64,000 nt of DNA, from positions 1 to 64,000 of the forward strand of contig JAPPDJ010000097.1 of the NCBI GenBank assembly GCA_028824555.1. The letters run 5' to 3'. This document shows positions 46,304 through 55,077 of this stretch, one piece after another. Numbering within the stretch: the first letter of the stretch is position 1; each line of letters starts with the position of its first letter. The DNA is from Gammaproteobacteria bacterium. Its GTDB lineage: Bacteria; Pseudomonadota; Gammaproteobacteria; Pseudomonadales; Azotimanducaceae. The notes beneath the pieces are model-generated. The model saw nothing but the letters and a program-made list of their open reading frames with translations. It had not been told where the DNA came from and searched no databases. The translations under genes and the position numbers were made by a program.

Positions 46304-46957
46304 TCGGTTGCCTTGGCCTTGGGCCTTGCCGGTGCGTTGCACGCCACCGAGGCGGACGATGCCGCCCGCCTCGAAGCCTTGCTCGCGCCACTGGCTACGT
46401 TCGAAGCGGACTTCGAGCAGGTGGTGACCGATGCCGATGGTATTGCGCTCGAAACCTCCACCGGACGCATGACCCTGAACCGTCCCGGTCGCCTGCGCTG
46501 GGAAGTGCGCGAGCCTTGGCCGCAACTTGTGCTGGCGGACGGCATTTCGCTGTGGGTACACGAGCCGGACCTCGAACAGGTGACCGTGCGGCCCCTTGCG
46601 GGCGCATTGGCAGGCACACCGGCCATGCTCCTGCTCGAGGCGCCAGGCTCCCTAGTCACGCACTTTGCCGTCGTGGGGGAGGGCGGCGGCAGCTTCCGGC
46701 TCCTGCCGCAAGACGAGCGGTCGCTCTATCGGGCGCTGCACCTTGCGTTCGAGGGCGACGAGGCAGGCGCCATGGTGCCGCGCTCACTGGAGATCGTGGA
46801 CCACATGGACCGCACCACCCAGGTCCGTTTCACCAATGCCACTACCGCACCTGTGCCGACGCCAGCACTCTTCGAGTTCGATGTCCCGCCCGGCACGGAC
46901 GTCATCGGCGAAGTGGGCGTGCCAGAACCCACCGCGCATAGCCCGGAAGTCCCGTAG
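46262..46957 (+). CDS. lolA: LolA-like outer-membrane lipoprotein carrier
   Basis: Two starts are possible: ATG at 46175 (260 residues, overlapping the hpt stop) or ATG at 46262 (231 residues, beginning MRSNCRRARQGALVSVALAL, a normal signal peptide). I prefer 46262 because the upstream 29 residues would precede a signal sequence. The mature part has the LolA pattern: FEADFEQVVTDADG, GRMTLNRPGRLRWEVREPWP and ISLWVHEPDLEQVTVRPL, ending with FEFDVPPGTDVIGE. LolA ferries lipoproteins across the periplasm from LolCDE to LolB. Unusually, the N-region of the signal peptide lies within a REP-like repeat that recurs upstream of the epoxide hydrolase gene. Confidence 0.88.
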   Translation: MRSNCRRARQGALVSVALALGLAGALHATEADDAARLEALLAPLATFEADFEQVVTDADGIALETSTGRMTLNRPGRLRWEVREPWPQLVLADGISLWVHEPDLEQVTVRPLAGALAGTPAMLLLEAPGSLVTHFAVVGEGGGSFRLLPQDERSLYRALHLAFEGDEAGAMVPRSLEIVDHMDRTTQVRFTNATTAPVPTPALFEFDVPPGTDVIGEVGVPEPTAHSPEVP

Positions 46958-46959
46958 CG

Positions 46960-48258
46960 ATGGCGCAGAGAAACCTGTTCCGCGATGGCGGCTCCGCCGA
47001 CCGCGATGCCGGCCGGCCGCTCGCGCATCGAATGCGGCCGCTCCGCCTGGACGAGTTCGTCGGCCAGACGCATCTTCTCGGTGCCGAACGGCCGCTGCGG
47101 CGGCTGGCCCAGGCCGGCAGCGTGCATTCGATGATCCTTTGGGGGCCGCCCGGAGTCGGCAAGACCACGCTGGCGCGACTCTTGGCAGAGGCGGCAGGGG
47201 CGCGCTTCGAGAGCCTTTCGGCGGTGCTGTCCGGCCTCAAGGACGTGCGCGCAGCCATTGCCGACGCGGAGGCACACGCCGAGGTGACGGTGCTCTTCAT
47301 CGACGAGGTGCACCGCTTCAACAAGGCACAGCAGGATGCCTTCCTGCCGCATGTGGAGCGCGGCACCATCACGTTCATCGGCGCCACCACGGAAAACCCG
47401 TCCTTTGAGGTTAACGCGGCGCTTCTGTCCCGTTCCCGGGTGTATGTCCTGCGCTCTCTTGGCGCTGAAGACCTGGCCGAGCTCGTTCGGCGGGCGCTCG
47501 AACGCGAATTCGAAGGCGTCGATATGGCCGACGACGCCCTCACCGAGCTCGTCGCCCTCGCCGACGGCGACGCTCGCAGGGTGCTGAACACGCTGGAAGT
47601 GGCGGCCCAGCTTGCCGATGGCACCATCACCGCCGAACACGTGCTGGAGGCAAGCGGGGAGTCGCACCGGCGCTTCGACAAGGGTGGCGATGCCTTCTAC
47701 GACCAGATTTCCGCTTTGCACAAGGCGGTGCGCGGCAGTTCCCCCGATGCGGCGCTGTATTGGCTCGCGCGAATGCTCGATGGCGGCTGCGACCCGACCT
47801 ACATCGCCCGACGCCTCACCCGCATGGCAAGCGAGGACATTGGCCTCGCAGACCCCCGCGCCCTTGAGATCGCCATGGACGCGTGGGAAGCGTATCGGCG
47901 GATCGGTTCGCCGGAAGGGGAACTCGCCCTTGCCGAGGCGACGATCTACCTCGCGGCGACGCCGAAGAGCAATGCAGCGCTCAAGGCGTTCGGCGAGGCG
48001 ATGGCCTTCGTGAAGTCGAATCCATCGTGGGAAGTGCCGCTGCGCTTCCGCAATGCGCCGACCAAGCTGGTGGAGTCCTTGGGCCACGGCAAGGGCTATC
48101 GCTATGCCCATGACGAAGACGACGGTTACGCAGCCGGCGAGCGCTACCTGCCAGATGAAATGCCCGACGTGCAGTTCTACCGGCCGGAGGACCGTGGCGT
48201 GGAAGCGCGGCTCGCGGCACGCCTTGCCGAACTGCGAGCCCGTGACCGCAGCATATAA
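46960..48258 (+). CDS. rarA: RarA/MgsA replication-associated recombination AAA+ ATPase
   Basis: A 432-residue clamp-loader-like AAA+ protein. Markers are RPLAHRMRPLRLDEFVGQTHLL, the Walker A GPPGVGKTT, the Walker B VLFIDEVHRFNKAQQDAFLP, sensor 1 FIGATTENPSFEVN and LSRSRVYVLRSL, with the C-terminal helical domain containing DPTYIARRLTRMASEDIGLADPRAL. It acts at stalled replication forks. It follows lolA by 2 bp, an arrangement (lolA-rarA) known from many gammaproteobacteria. A TATAAT spans its stop codon. Confidence 0.95.
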   Translation: MAQRNLFRDGGSADRDAGRPLAHRMRPLRLDEFVGQTHLLGAERPLRRLAQAGSVHSMILWGPPGVGKTTLARLLAEAAGARFESLSAVLSGLKDVRAAIADAEAHAEVTVLFIDEVHRFNKAQQDAFLPHVERGTITFIGATTENPSFEVNAALLSRSRVYVLRSLGAEDLAELVRRALEREFEGVDMADDALTELVALADGDARRVLNTLEVAAQLADGTITAEHVLEASGESHRRFDKGGDAFYDQISALHKAVRGSSPDAALYWLARMLDGGCDPTYIARRLTRMASEDIGLADPRALEIAMDAWEAYRRIGSPEGELALAEATIYLAATPKSNAALKAFGEAMAFVKSNPSWEVPLRFRNAPTKLVESLGHGKGYRYAHDEDDGYAAGERYLPDEMPDVQFYRPEDRGVEARLAARLAELRARDRSI

Positions 48259-48259
48259 T
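48254..48259 (+). promoter_or_regulatory. Candidate -10 element for the DUF5916 gene
   Basis: A perfect TATAAT lies 25 bp before the DUF5916 start codon and overlaps the rarA stop. No good -35 at 16-18 bp is present, so this is weak evidence for a separate promoter. Confidence 0.25.
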
Positions 48260-48283
48260 CCGCGCTCCTCACGGGAGAATGCC

Positions 48284-51235
48284 ATGCGACGGCTGCTGCC
48301 GCCCTCGATCGCGCTTGCCCTGACGCTGCTGGCGCTGAACGCTGCCGCCGCGGGCGTGGTCTTCGGCAGCTTCGTCAATCGCCCCATGGCGGACGCACAG
48401 CGCGATCAGGTCGCTGCCGGACTTGACGTGGCGGTGCGCGTGGTGGCGGTGGATGTCAATGGCCAGCGGCGCTATCGGGTCGTTGCCGGCGAGCAGGGCA
48501 CCGAGACGCAGGCCCGAAACATCCTCGCCCGTGCCCGCTCCGCCGGGTACTTGGATGCGTGGTATTGGCCTGGCGTGGCCCCGCCTCCTAGAACTGCACC
48601 TATGGACCCTGAGCCAGCGCCTACCGCTGTGGCGGAAGCCACGCCAACGCCGGATGTGCAGCCTGCACCCGAAGCTCTGGAAGCAGAGTCTGAGGTAGCG
48701 GACCTGGACGCGGCACCGTTGGAGGTGGATCCACCAGCGCTGGCATCCGCAAGCTCGGGCCGGCAAATGCGGCTCGACGTCGGCGATCCCATCGTCGTGC
48801 CTCGCTATGAGGCCGTGGACATCCTCATCGACGGCCACTTGAGCGAGCCCGTGTGGAACGAAGTCCCTGGCTACGACAACATGGTGGTGGTGGAGCCGGA
48901 CACCTTGCAGCCGGCGCGCTTTCGCAGCGTTGCGCGATACATCTACACCGAGCAGGGGCTTTATGTAGGCGTCTGGAACGAGCAACCGCCCGAGACGCTG
49001 ATCGCCCGACTGTCCTCTCGCGACGACTTCATCAACCGCGACGGCTGGGGCATCACCATCGACACCTCGGGCCAAGGTCTCTACGGCTATTGGTTCAGCG
49101 TCAATCTCGGCGGTTCGGTGATGGACGGCAAGGTGGCGCCGGAGCGCGATTTCTCCCGCGAATGGGACGGGCCGTGGGACAGCGCCACGCAGGCACTCGA
49201 GGACGGCTGGTCGGCGGAGCTCTTCCTGCCGTGGTCGATGATGACCATGCCGCAGGTGGAGGGCGACCGCATCATGGGCATCTTCACCAACCGCAAGGTC
49301 GCCTACATCGACGAGCGCTGGGGCTGGCCGGGGCTGCCCTTCACCGGCGCTCGCTTCATGTCGGCGCTGCAGCCGATGCTCTTGCCCGAGGTGGCGCCGC
49401 GCCAGCAGATGGCGGTGTTCCCGTATCTCACGGCCTCGCACGACACCGTCAACGGCCAAAGTCGGTACCGCGCTGGGGCGGATGTCTTCTGGCGTCCTTC
49501 CTCGAACTTTCAGGTGACGGCTGCAGCCTATCCTGACTTCGGTGCGGTGGAGTCCGACGATGTCATCATCAACCTCACGGCACGCGAGACGTTCTTCCCG
49601 GAGAAGCGCCTTTTCTTCCTGGAGGGCAATGAGATCTTCGTCACCTCCGGGCGCTCGTCCACCAGCCGACGAAGCAGTTCGAGCAGCACCAGCGGCGCCT
49701 CCGGCGGCGGCTCTCGGCGCACCCAGAACTCATTCGGCGGCTCGCCCTCGACGGTGCTGAACACGCGCCGAATCGGCGCCGCCCCGGTGGTGGACGTGCC
49801 GGACAACGTCAGCGTCGGCGGCGGCTCGGCAGCGCAGCCGACGGAACTTCTCGGCGCAGCGAAGATCGTCGGCCAGACCGGCGGGTTGCGCTACGGCGTG
49901 TTGACCGCGTTCGAGGACGACCCATTGCTGCGCGGGGAATGGGACGATGCGGACGACGCCGATGCCGAGATGATGCTCGATGGCATTGGCCGCGATTTCG
50001 GCGTTGCCAGAGTGCTTTACGAAACCACGGGTGCGGGGCGGCAGGCAGTGGGTTACATGGGGACCTTGCTCGACCACCCGCTGCAAACCGCCAAGGTTCA
50101 TTCCGTGGACACCCACCACCTAGCGTTCAGTGGCCGACTGCGGGCAGACGTGCAACTGCTGGCCAGCGACGTGGATTGCGATCCGAATGCTCTCCGCGCC
50201 GGGCGCCAATGGTGGCATTGCCGCGACAACGACCACGGCGGACTCACTAGCTCCACCGGCTACGGCGGCTGGGCGGACATCTACTTCACCCAGCGTCAGG
50301 GCTTGATGCACAACATCGCCCTCGACTACTACGACGACGAGCTCAACATCAACGATCTCGGCTTCCTCCGCCGCAACAACATGATCGGCGGGCGCTACTC
50401 GCTGTCGTACATCCAGCCGAACTTCCTTGGCCTGCGCCGCATGGCCTCCAACGTCAACGTCGGCTACTACGAGAACGAGGACGGGCAGCCCATTCGCAGC
50501 GGCTTGTTCGCCTTCAACTCACTGACGTTCAACAACCTGAGCGAAGTCCGCAGCTCGTTTTTTCACTTCCCGGAACGCTGGGACGACCTCGAGACCCGAG
50601 GCAACGGCGCCTACAAGGTCGATGCGCGGAGCTGGCTGGATGTCAGCTTCGGCACCGACACGAGCAAGACCTTCAGTTGGAGCGTGATGGGCGGGGGGAT
50701 GGAAGAGGAGCTTGGCGGCATCACCGCGATGGCCGCGGCCGGCTTCACCTACAAGCCGCTAGACCGTTTCTCGCTCGACTTCGACCTCAACTACTTCGGC
50801 CACGATGGCTGGCTGCGCTACCAGGAAGAGCGCAACCTGACCACCTTCGAGGCGAACAACTGGCAGCCCAAGCTCGCGATGGACCTGTTCCTCTCGGCGC
50901 ATCAGCAATTGCGCCTGACGATGCAGTGGGCCGGCATCGACGCGACCGAGCAGGAGTTCTGGCGGATTGCCGAAGACGGCAGCCTGGTGCCGCGGCCCCA
51001 AGACGACGAATCGGACGACTTCGCCGTCAGCCAACTCACGGCACAACTGCGCTATCGCTGGCAGATCGCACCGCTGTCGGACCTGTTCGTGGTCTATACG
51101 CGAGGCGGCAACCGCTACTTCAGGGGCTCGGACGCAGAACTCGGCGACGGCCAGTTGGACCACCTCCTCGACGCACTAGAGCAACCCATCGCCGACATTT
51201 TCGTGGTGAAGCTCCGCTACCGCCTCGGCGGCTAG
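48284..51235 (+). CDS. SPOR-CBM9-like-DUF5916 outer-membrane beta-barrel protein
   Basis: The ATG at 48284 begins a clear signal peptide and gives 983 residues. Residues about 22-95 look like a SPOR domain (GVVFGSFVNRPMADAQRD, RYRVVAGEQGTETQARNILA). A Pro/Ala/Glu-rich linker (about 100-165) follows, then a CBM9-type domain (AVDILIDGHLSEPVWNEVPG; WGITIDTSGQGLYGYWFSVN) and a DUF5916 barrel that includes FFPEKRLFFLEGNEIF and many aromatic-tipped strands, ending RLGG. DUF5916 proteins are outer-membrane proteins of unknown role. The peptidoglycan-binding SPOR domain at the N-terminus is unusual. Confidence 0.82.
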   Translation: MRRLLPPSIALALTLLALNAAAAGVVFGSFVNRPMADAQRDQVAAGLDVAVRVVAVDVNGQRRYRVVAGEQGTETQARNILARARSAGYLDAWYWPGVAPPPRTAPMDPEPAPTAVAEATPTPDVQPAPEALEAESEVADLDAAPLEVDPPALASASSGRQMRLDVGDPIVVPRYEAVDILIDGHLSEPVWNEVPGYDNMVVVEPDTLQPARFRSVARYIYTEQGLYVGVWNEQPPETLIARLSSRDDFINRDGWGITIDTSGQGLYGYWFSVNLGGSVMDGKVAPERDFSREWDGPWDSATQALEDGWSAELFLPWSMMTMPQVEGDRIMGIFTNRKVAYIDERWGWPGLPFTGARFMSALQPMLLPEVAPRQQMAVFPYLTASHDTVNGQSRYRAGADVFWRPSSNFQVTAAAYPDFGAVESDDVIINLTARETFFPEKRLFFLEGNEIFVTSGRSSTSRRSSSSSTSGASGGGSRRTQNSFGGSPSTVLNTRRIGAAPVVDVPDNVSVGGGSAAQPTELLGAAKIVGQTGGLRYGVLTAFEDDPLLRGEWDDADDADAEMMLDGIGRDFGVARVLYETTGAGRQAVGYMGTLLDHPLQTAKVHSVDTHHLAFSGRLRADVQLLASDVDCDPNALRAGRQWWHCRDNDHGGLTSSTGYGGWADIYFTQRQGLMHNIALDYYDDELNINDLGFLRRNNMIGGRYSLSYIQPNFLGLRRMASNVNVGYYENEDGQPIRSGLFAFNSLTFNNLSEVRSSFFHFPERWDDLETRGNGAYKVDARSWLDVSFGTDTSKTFSWSVMGGGMEEELGGITAMAAAGFTYKPLDRFSLDFDLNYFGHDGWLRYQEERNLTTFEANNWQPKLAMDLFLSAHQQLRLTMQWAGIDATEQEFWRIAEDGSLVPRPQDDESDDFAVSQLTAQLRYRWQIAPLSDLFVVYTRGGNRYFRGSDAELGDGQLDHLLDALEQPIADIFVVKLRYRLGG

Positions 51236-51254
51236 GAGGCATTGGCGAGCGCTC

Positions 51255-51365
51255 GGAGGGAGGGCGTCCCGCCCTCCATCGCGCCGCAAGGCGCGCAGAA
51301 CACTCGCTGCACCACAAGGATGCGCGCCCTCGCGGGCGCGATGGAGGGCGGGACGCCCTCCCTCC
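51255..51365. repeat. 111-bp element with perfect 31-bp inverted repeats
   Basis: Bases 51255-51285 and 51335-51365 are exact reverse complements over 31 bases, beginning GGAGGGAGGGCGTCCC. Each arm contains a GGAGGGCGTCCCGCCCTCC-type palindrome, and the centre carries further GCGCC/GGCGC hairpins. It lies 20 bp after the DUF5916 stop, between convergent genes, where it could act as a two-way transcription barrier. No transposase is encoded. Confidence 0.85.
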
Positions 51366-51484
51366 AGAGGACGGCGACACTAGAGGCCAACGCATCCGCT
51401 CGCTCATTTGCGGTTTTCCTACGGCGCAAGGTCATAGGCTGCTTCGGGCCCGCAGGTCTCGCCCAGCCGACATGGAGCAGATCC

Positions 51485-52651
51485 CTACATCGGGTTGGAG
51501 AAGTCCTCCTCGAGCCACGCCTGCAACTCGCCGCGGTCGCGCCGGCGTGCCTCCGTGCGGCCTTCCAGGAAGTCGAAGGTCACCACTTCGTCCACGTCCA
51601 GCGCGTCGACCAGACGCGGCGACTGGGTGACGATGATCACCTGTTTGCGGCCCGCCAGCGCCTGCACCGAGTCCGCCACGACCTCGATGGCCGCCGGATG
51701 CAGGCCCAGTTCCGGCTCGTCGACCAGCACCACGTTCGGCATCAGGTCGGACGGCAGGTTCAGCAACGTCAGCAAGGCGAAGAGGCGAATAGAACCATCC
51801 GATGTGAGGTTGGTCGTGAACCGACGCTCGCTCCAGTTGGCGCGCCAGGCGAGCGTCACCTTGCCGTAGTTCTCGTCCACCTCGAACGCGCCGAAACCCG
51901 GCAGGGCACGGCGAATCTGGGCGCAGATTTCCTCGAATACCTCGGGGTCTTCCTCTTCCAGGCGCCAAAGCAGAGCCGCTAGGTTGCCGCCGTGCCGCCT
52001 GAGGCGCAGGTTGTCGTCGGCGTCCCAGCGGCGCTTGAAGTTGGATTCGTCCGAGGTGTCCTGGAACTGATAGGTGGCGCAGCTTCGGAGCAGCCGGACG
52101 ATCGTCGCCGCAGTGGTGCGGTTGGCGCTCGGTTCGGCGCTTGGGTGCCCCGCATCGACGATCTGCGCTTCGTGATGGCCAGCGCCGAGATGGCGCCAGT
52201 TTGCCTCCGTGGGCAGCCCGTCGCGGCTGAAGCGAAACGCCTCTTCGATGAAGACGAAGCGGTCCGGATGCGCGTGCGAGAGGGCGAAGCGATAGTCGTT
52301 GCGGCCAACTTGCGTGCGCAGGCTTAGATCCGCCTCCAGCCGCATGGTCTCGTCCGCGCCACCAAAGAGCTGATCGTCGGCGCCGCCGTAGCGGGCCACG
52401 AACTCGCCCAGTCGGCGCGAGCGCAGCATCCAGCTCAGCATGTCGAAGAAGCGGACGAAATTGGATTTGCCGGCGCCGCTTGGGCCGACCACCACGGTCA
52501 GATCGCCGAGCTGGTCGAGTTCCACGTCGGCCAGCGAGCGGAATCCACGGATGCGGATGCGCTCTAGGCGCGCCTGAAGCTCCGTTCTCGGTGCATGGTC
52601 CTCGTTTCGAGGAGGATGTTCCGAGAGCTGCTGCGAAAATTGTTCGGACAT
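51485..52651 (-). CDS. AAA ATPase of the COG4637 / RecF-like type
   Basis: The ATG at 52651 follows an AGGGAG site and gives 388 residues. The N-terminal LERIRIRGFRSLADVELDQLG and Walker A GPSGAGKSN (56-64) are SMC/RecF-like. The middle lacks a coiled-coil arm, and the C-terminus has VVLVDEPELGLHPAAIEVVA (Walker B with Glu) and QVIIVTQSPRLVDAL (switch). Family members are ABC-type ATPases of unknown role, some in anti-phage or toxin-antitoxin settings, but no companion effector gene is adjacent. It begins 22 bp after the epoxide hydrolase gene. Confidence 0.83.
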   Translation of the reverse strand: MSEQFSQQLSEHPPRNEDHAPRTELQARLERIRIRGFRSLADVELDQLGDLTVVVGPSGAGKSNFVRFFDMLSWMLRSRRLGEFVARYGGADDQLFGGADETMRLEADLSLRTQVGRNDYRFALSHAHPDRFVFIEEAFRFSRDGLPTEANWRHLGAGHHEAQIVDAGHPSAEPSANRTTAATIVRLLRSCATYQFQDTSDESNFKRRWDADDNLRLRRHGGNLAALLWRLEEEDPEVFEEICAQIRRALPGFGAFEVDENYGKVTLAWRANWSERRFTTNLTSDGSIRLFALLTLLNLPSDLMPNVVLVDEPELGLHPAAIEVVADSVQALAGRKQVIIVTQSPRLVDALDVDEVVTFDFLEGRTEARRRDRGELQAWLEEDFSNPM

Positions 52652-52673
52652 TGGGGACTCCCTTGCATCGCTT

Positions 52674-53816
52674 TCACCGCATGGTGCGGAACGAGGCGCG
52701 CAATTCGCCGACAAATAGCTCCGGCTGTTCGAACGCCGCGAAATGTCCTCCCCTGTCGAGCGTGTTGTAGTGCCGCAAGTCCTTGAAGCGCCGCTCGACC
52801 CAGCGCTTCGAGGCACGAAAGATCTCCTTCGGGAACATGCTTACCCCCGACGGCACGATGATGTCGCCACCGCCGCCGCCACGCCCGAAACTCTCCCAAT
52901 ACAGCCGCGCCGACGATGCGCCGCAGGCATTGATCCAATACATCATCACGTTGTCGAGCAGTTCATCCCGACTCAGCACGTTCTCCGGGTGGCCTTGGCA
53001 GTCGGTCCACTGATAGAACTTCTCGACGATCCACGCCGCCTGACCGGCGGGCGAGTCGGTGAGGCCGTAGCCAAGCGTCTGCGGGCGCGTGCTCTGCTGC
53101 TTGGAATAGCCCGAATCCCAGTCCTGATAGAACTGCTGTGCCTTGATGGCGTCCTGCTCTTGCTCCGTAAGGTCGTCCATTGTGTCGCGGTCTGGCCCCA
53201 CAGTCGGCATGTTGGTGTGGATGCCGGCGCAGTGTTCGGTGTCCGTCAGGCCAATGGCGACGGTGATGCCGGCGCCCCAATCGCCGCCTTGGGCAAAGTA
53301 GCTTGCGTAGCCGAGGCGCGACATGAGTTCGGCCCACGCGTGGGCAATGCGCTGCACGCCCCAGCCGGTCTTGGTCGGCTTGCCGGAGAAGCCGTAGCCG
53401 GGAATGGTGGGGATGACGAGGTGGAACGCGTCTCGGGCATCGCCGCCGTGGGCGGCGGGGTCGGACAGGGGGGCGATGACCTTCAGAAACTCGACGATGG
53501 AACCGGGCCAGCCGTGCGTGAGCACCAGGGGCTTGGCGTCGTCCTCGGGCGAGCGAACGTGCAGGAAGTGGATGTCAACGCCGTCGATGGCGGTGACGAA
53601 CTGCGGCAAGGCATTGATGCGCGCCTCCACCACCCGCCAGTCGTAGCTCTCCCGCCAGTAGGCGCAAAGCTCCTGTACATAGGCGAGGGGGATGCCCTGA
53701 CTCCAATCGGCAACCGTCTCGGCCTCGGGCCATCGGGTACGCGCAAGCCGCTCCTTGAGGTCCAAGAGGACGGAGTCGGGAACCTGAATCTCGAATGGCT
53801 CTATGGCATCCGTCAC
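52674..53816 (-). CDS. Epoxide hydrolase (EHN domain plus alpha/beta hydrolase)
   Basis: I chose GTG at 53816 because it begins the conserved EHN domain (IEPFEIQVPDSVLLDLKERL, then RTRWPE) and follows AAGGA about 9 bp upstream, giving 380 residues. An open frame extends to 53975, but it runs through a REP-like repeat. The hydrolase domain has the oxyanion HGWPG (101-105), nucleophile Asp179 in QGGDWGAG, and catalytic His358 in DRGGHFAAFEQPE. It likely opens an epoxide to a diol through a covalent ester. The substrate is unknown. The AAA ATPase gene follows by 22 bp. Confidence 0.87.
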   Translation of the reverse strand: MTDAIEPFEIQVPDSVLLDLKERLARTRWPEAETVADWSQGIPLAYVQELCAYWRESYDWRVVEARINALPQFVTAIDGVDIHFLHVRSPEDDAKPLVLTHGWPGSIVEFLKVIAPLSDPAAHGGDARDAFHLVIPTIPGYGFSGKPTKTGWGVQRIAHAWAELMSRLGYASYFAQGGDWGAGITVAIGLTDTEHCAGIHTNMPTVGPDRDTMDDLTEQEQDAIKAQQFYQDWDSGYSKQQSTRPQTLGYGLTDSPAGQAAWIVEKFYQWTDCQGHPENVLSRDELLDNVMMYWINACGASSARLYWESFGRGGGGGDIIVPSGVSMFPKEIFRASKRWVERRFKDLRHYNTLDRGGHFAAFEQPELFVGELRASFRTMR

Positions 53817-53881
53817 GACTCGCAATCCTTGTCCTACGTTCGGATCGAGCGATACAGTCTCGATGATCGTATCACGCAATG

Positions 53882-53928
53882 TGGGTGGCAGCGCGCCCTG
53901 ACGGGCGCGTTGGCAGTTGCTGCGCAAC
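53882..53928 (-). repeat. REP-like unit upstream of the epoxide hydrolase
   Basis: On the minus strand this reads AAGCAGTTGCGCAGCAACTGC then CGCGCCCGTCAGGGCGCGCTG, with two hairpins (GCAGTTGC/GCAACTGC and GCGCCC/GGGCGC). It is nearly the same as the unit at the lolA start (46257-46303). It lies about 65-110 bp before the chosen start of the epoxide hydrolase. Confidence 0.6.
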
Positions 53929-54047
53929 TGCTTCTGACGTTGCGATGAAGTTGGCACGGGCGGGGCAACCCCCACCCCTACGTAGCCTCGGAAAATGCGA
54001 GAAAAGACGTAAGCGAAGCTCCGCTCAAGGAGTCTAGGCCCGCGCCT

Positions 54048-55040
54048 TCAGGCGTCGGCGGCGCAGCGGAAGCCGGCGTGGCCGGAGGTGGAGTGGGGCG
54101 CGTTGGCGTAGCGGGCGGCGACGCGGTAGCGCTTGCAGTAGCTGGCGTGGCAGAGATAGGAGCCGCCCTTGAGCACCTTCGCGCGACCGCGGGCGGGGCC
54201 GGAGGGGTTGTTCAGGGGCGTGTGCGAAGCCGTGGGAAGGCCGAACCAATCGGCACACCATTCCCAAACATTGCCCACCGAGTTGTAGAGGCCGTAGCCG
54301 TTGGCCGCAAAGGACTGCACGGGGGCGGTGCCGACGTACCCATCAGCACCGGTGTTGTGGTCTGGGAACCGGCCCTGCCAGATGTTGCAGCGATACGCGC
54401 CGTCCGGACGGAGTCGGTTGCCCCAAGGGAAGCGCTTGCCGGTGAGTCCGCCGCGAGCGGCGATTTCCCATTCGGCTTCGGTGGGCAGGCGTTTGCCCGC
54501 CCAGTGGCAGTAGGCCGCCGCGTCCTGCCACGAGACGTGCACGACCGGGTGGTCGGAACGGCTTTCGGTGTCTGAGCCGGGGCCTTCGGGTTGCCGCCAA
54601 CACGCGCCGTCAACTGCGATCCACCAAGGCGCGGTGCGCAGGCGGCCAGCCGGCGTGCCCGTGTCGTGGCGCCGGGCCCTCCGACCTCCCCGCGCAAGCA
54701 AGCCCTTGAAGACGAACGACCAGCCGAACCTCTCGGCGTCGGTGCGGTGGCCGGTGTCCGCGACGAAGCGTGCGAACTCGGCATTGGAAACCGCAGCGCG
54801 GTCGATCAGGAACGCATCGAGCTCCACCACACGCACCGGCCCCTCACCGTCCTCGGCGATCGCATCGTCATCTTCGGAGCCGAGCTGGAAGGGGCCCGCC
54901 CCGATGCGGACCATGTTCGAGGGGGCCTGCGTTCCTGCGCCGATGCGTGGCGACCGGAGCGGCGCCGGCACCGAGCGTGCGCCAGGTGCCGGGCCGGCTA
55001 CGGGGCGCTCCCTGGGGCTGGCCCCGCCGCGCCGCGGCAT
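54048..55040 (-). CDS. Formylglycine-generating enzyme (SUMF1-like)
   Basis: Starting at the ATG at 55040 gives 330 residues; an earlier GTG is also possible. The first ~40 residues are Arg/Pro-rich and poorly conserved, and the FGE fold begins near MVRIGAGPFQLGSED. Markers are HPVVHVSWQDAAAYCHWAGKRLPTEAEWE and GNVWEWCADWFG. The C-terminal GGSYLCHASYCKRYRVAAR carries both active-site cysteines, Cys297 and Cys302, which match the copper-binding pair of FGE. It converts the Cys of a CXPSR motif in type I sulfatases to formylglycine. Its partner sulfatase gene is 37 bp upstream on the same strand. Confidence 0.9.
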   Translation of the reverse strand: MPRRGGASPRERPVAGPAPGARSVPAPLRSPRIGAGTQAPSNMVRIGAGPFQLGSEDDDAIAEDGEGPVRVVELDAFLIDRAAVSNAEFARFVADTGHRTDAERFGWSFVFKGLLARGGRRARRHDTGTPAGRLRTAPWWIAVDGACWRQPEGPGSDTESRSDHPVVHVSWQDAAAYCHWAGKRLPTEAEWEIAARGGLTGKRFPWGNRLRPDGAYRCNIWQGRFPDHNTGADGYVGTAPVQSFAANGYGLYNSVGNVWEWCADWFGLPTASHTPLNNPSGPARGRAKVLKGGSYLCHASYCKRYRVAARYANAPHSTSGHAGFRCAADA

Positions 55041-55077
55041 GCAAGACGCACAGGACACCTTAAGCCACGTCCCGGCT

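Noticed and set aside
51236-51484. CRISPR array, suggested by repeated GC-rich blocks
   Set aside because: The blocks are inverted, not direct, and there are no evenly spaced repeats or cas genes.
51485-52651. Anti-phage (OLD/retron-like) defence system, suggested by the RecF-like ATPase
   Set aside because: There is no adjacent nuclease, reverse transcriptase or toxin; its neighbour is an epoxide hydrolase.
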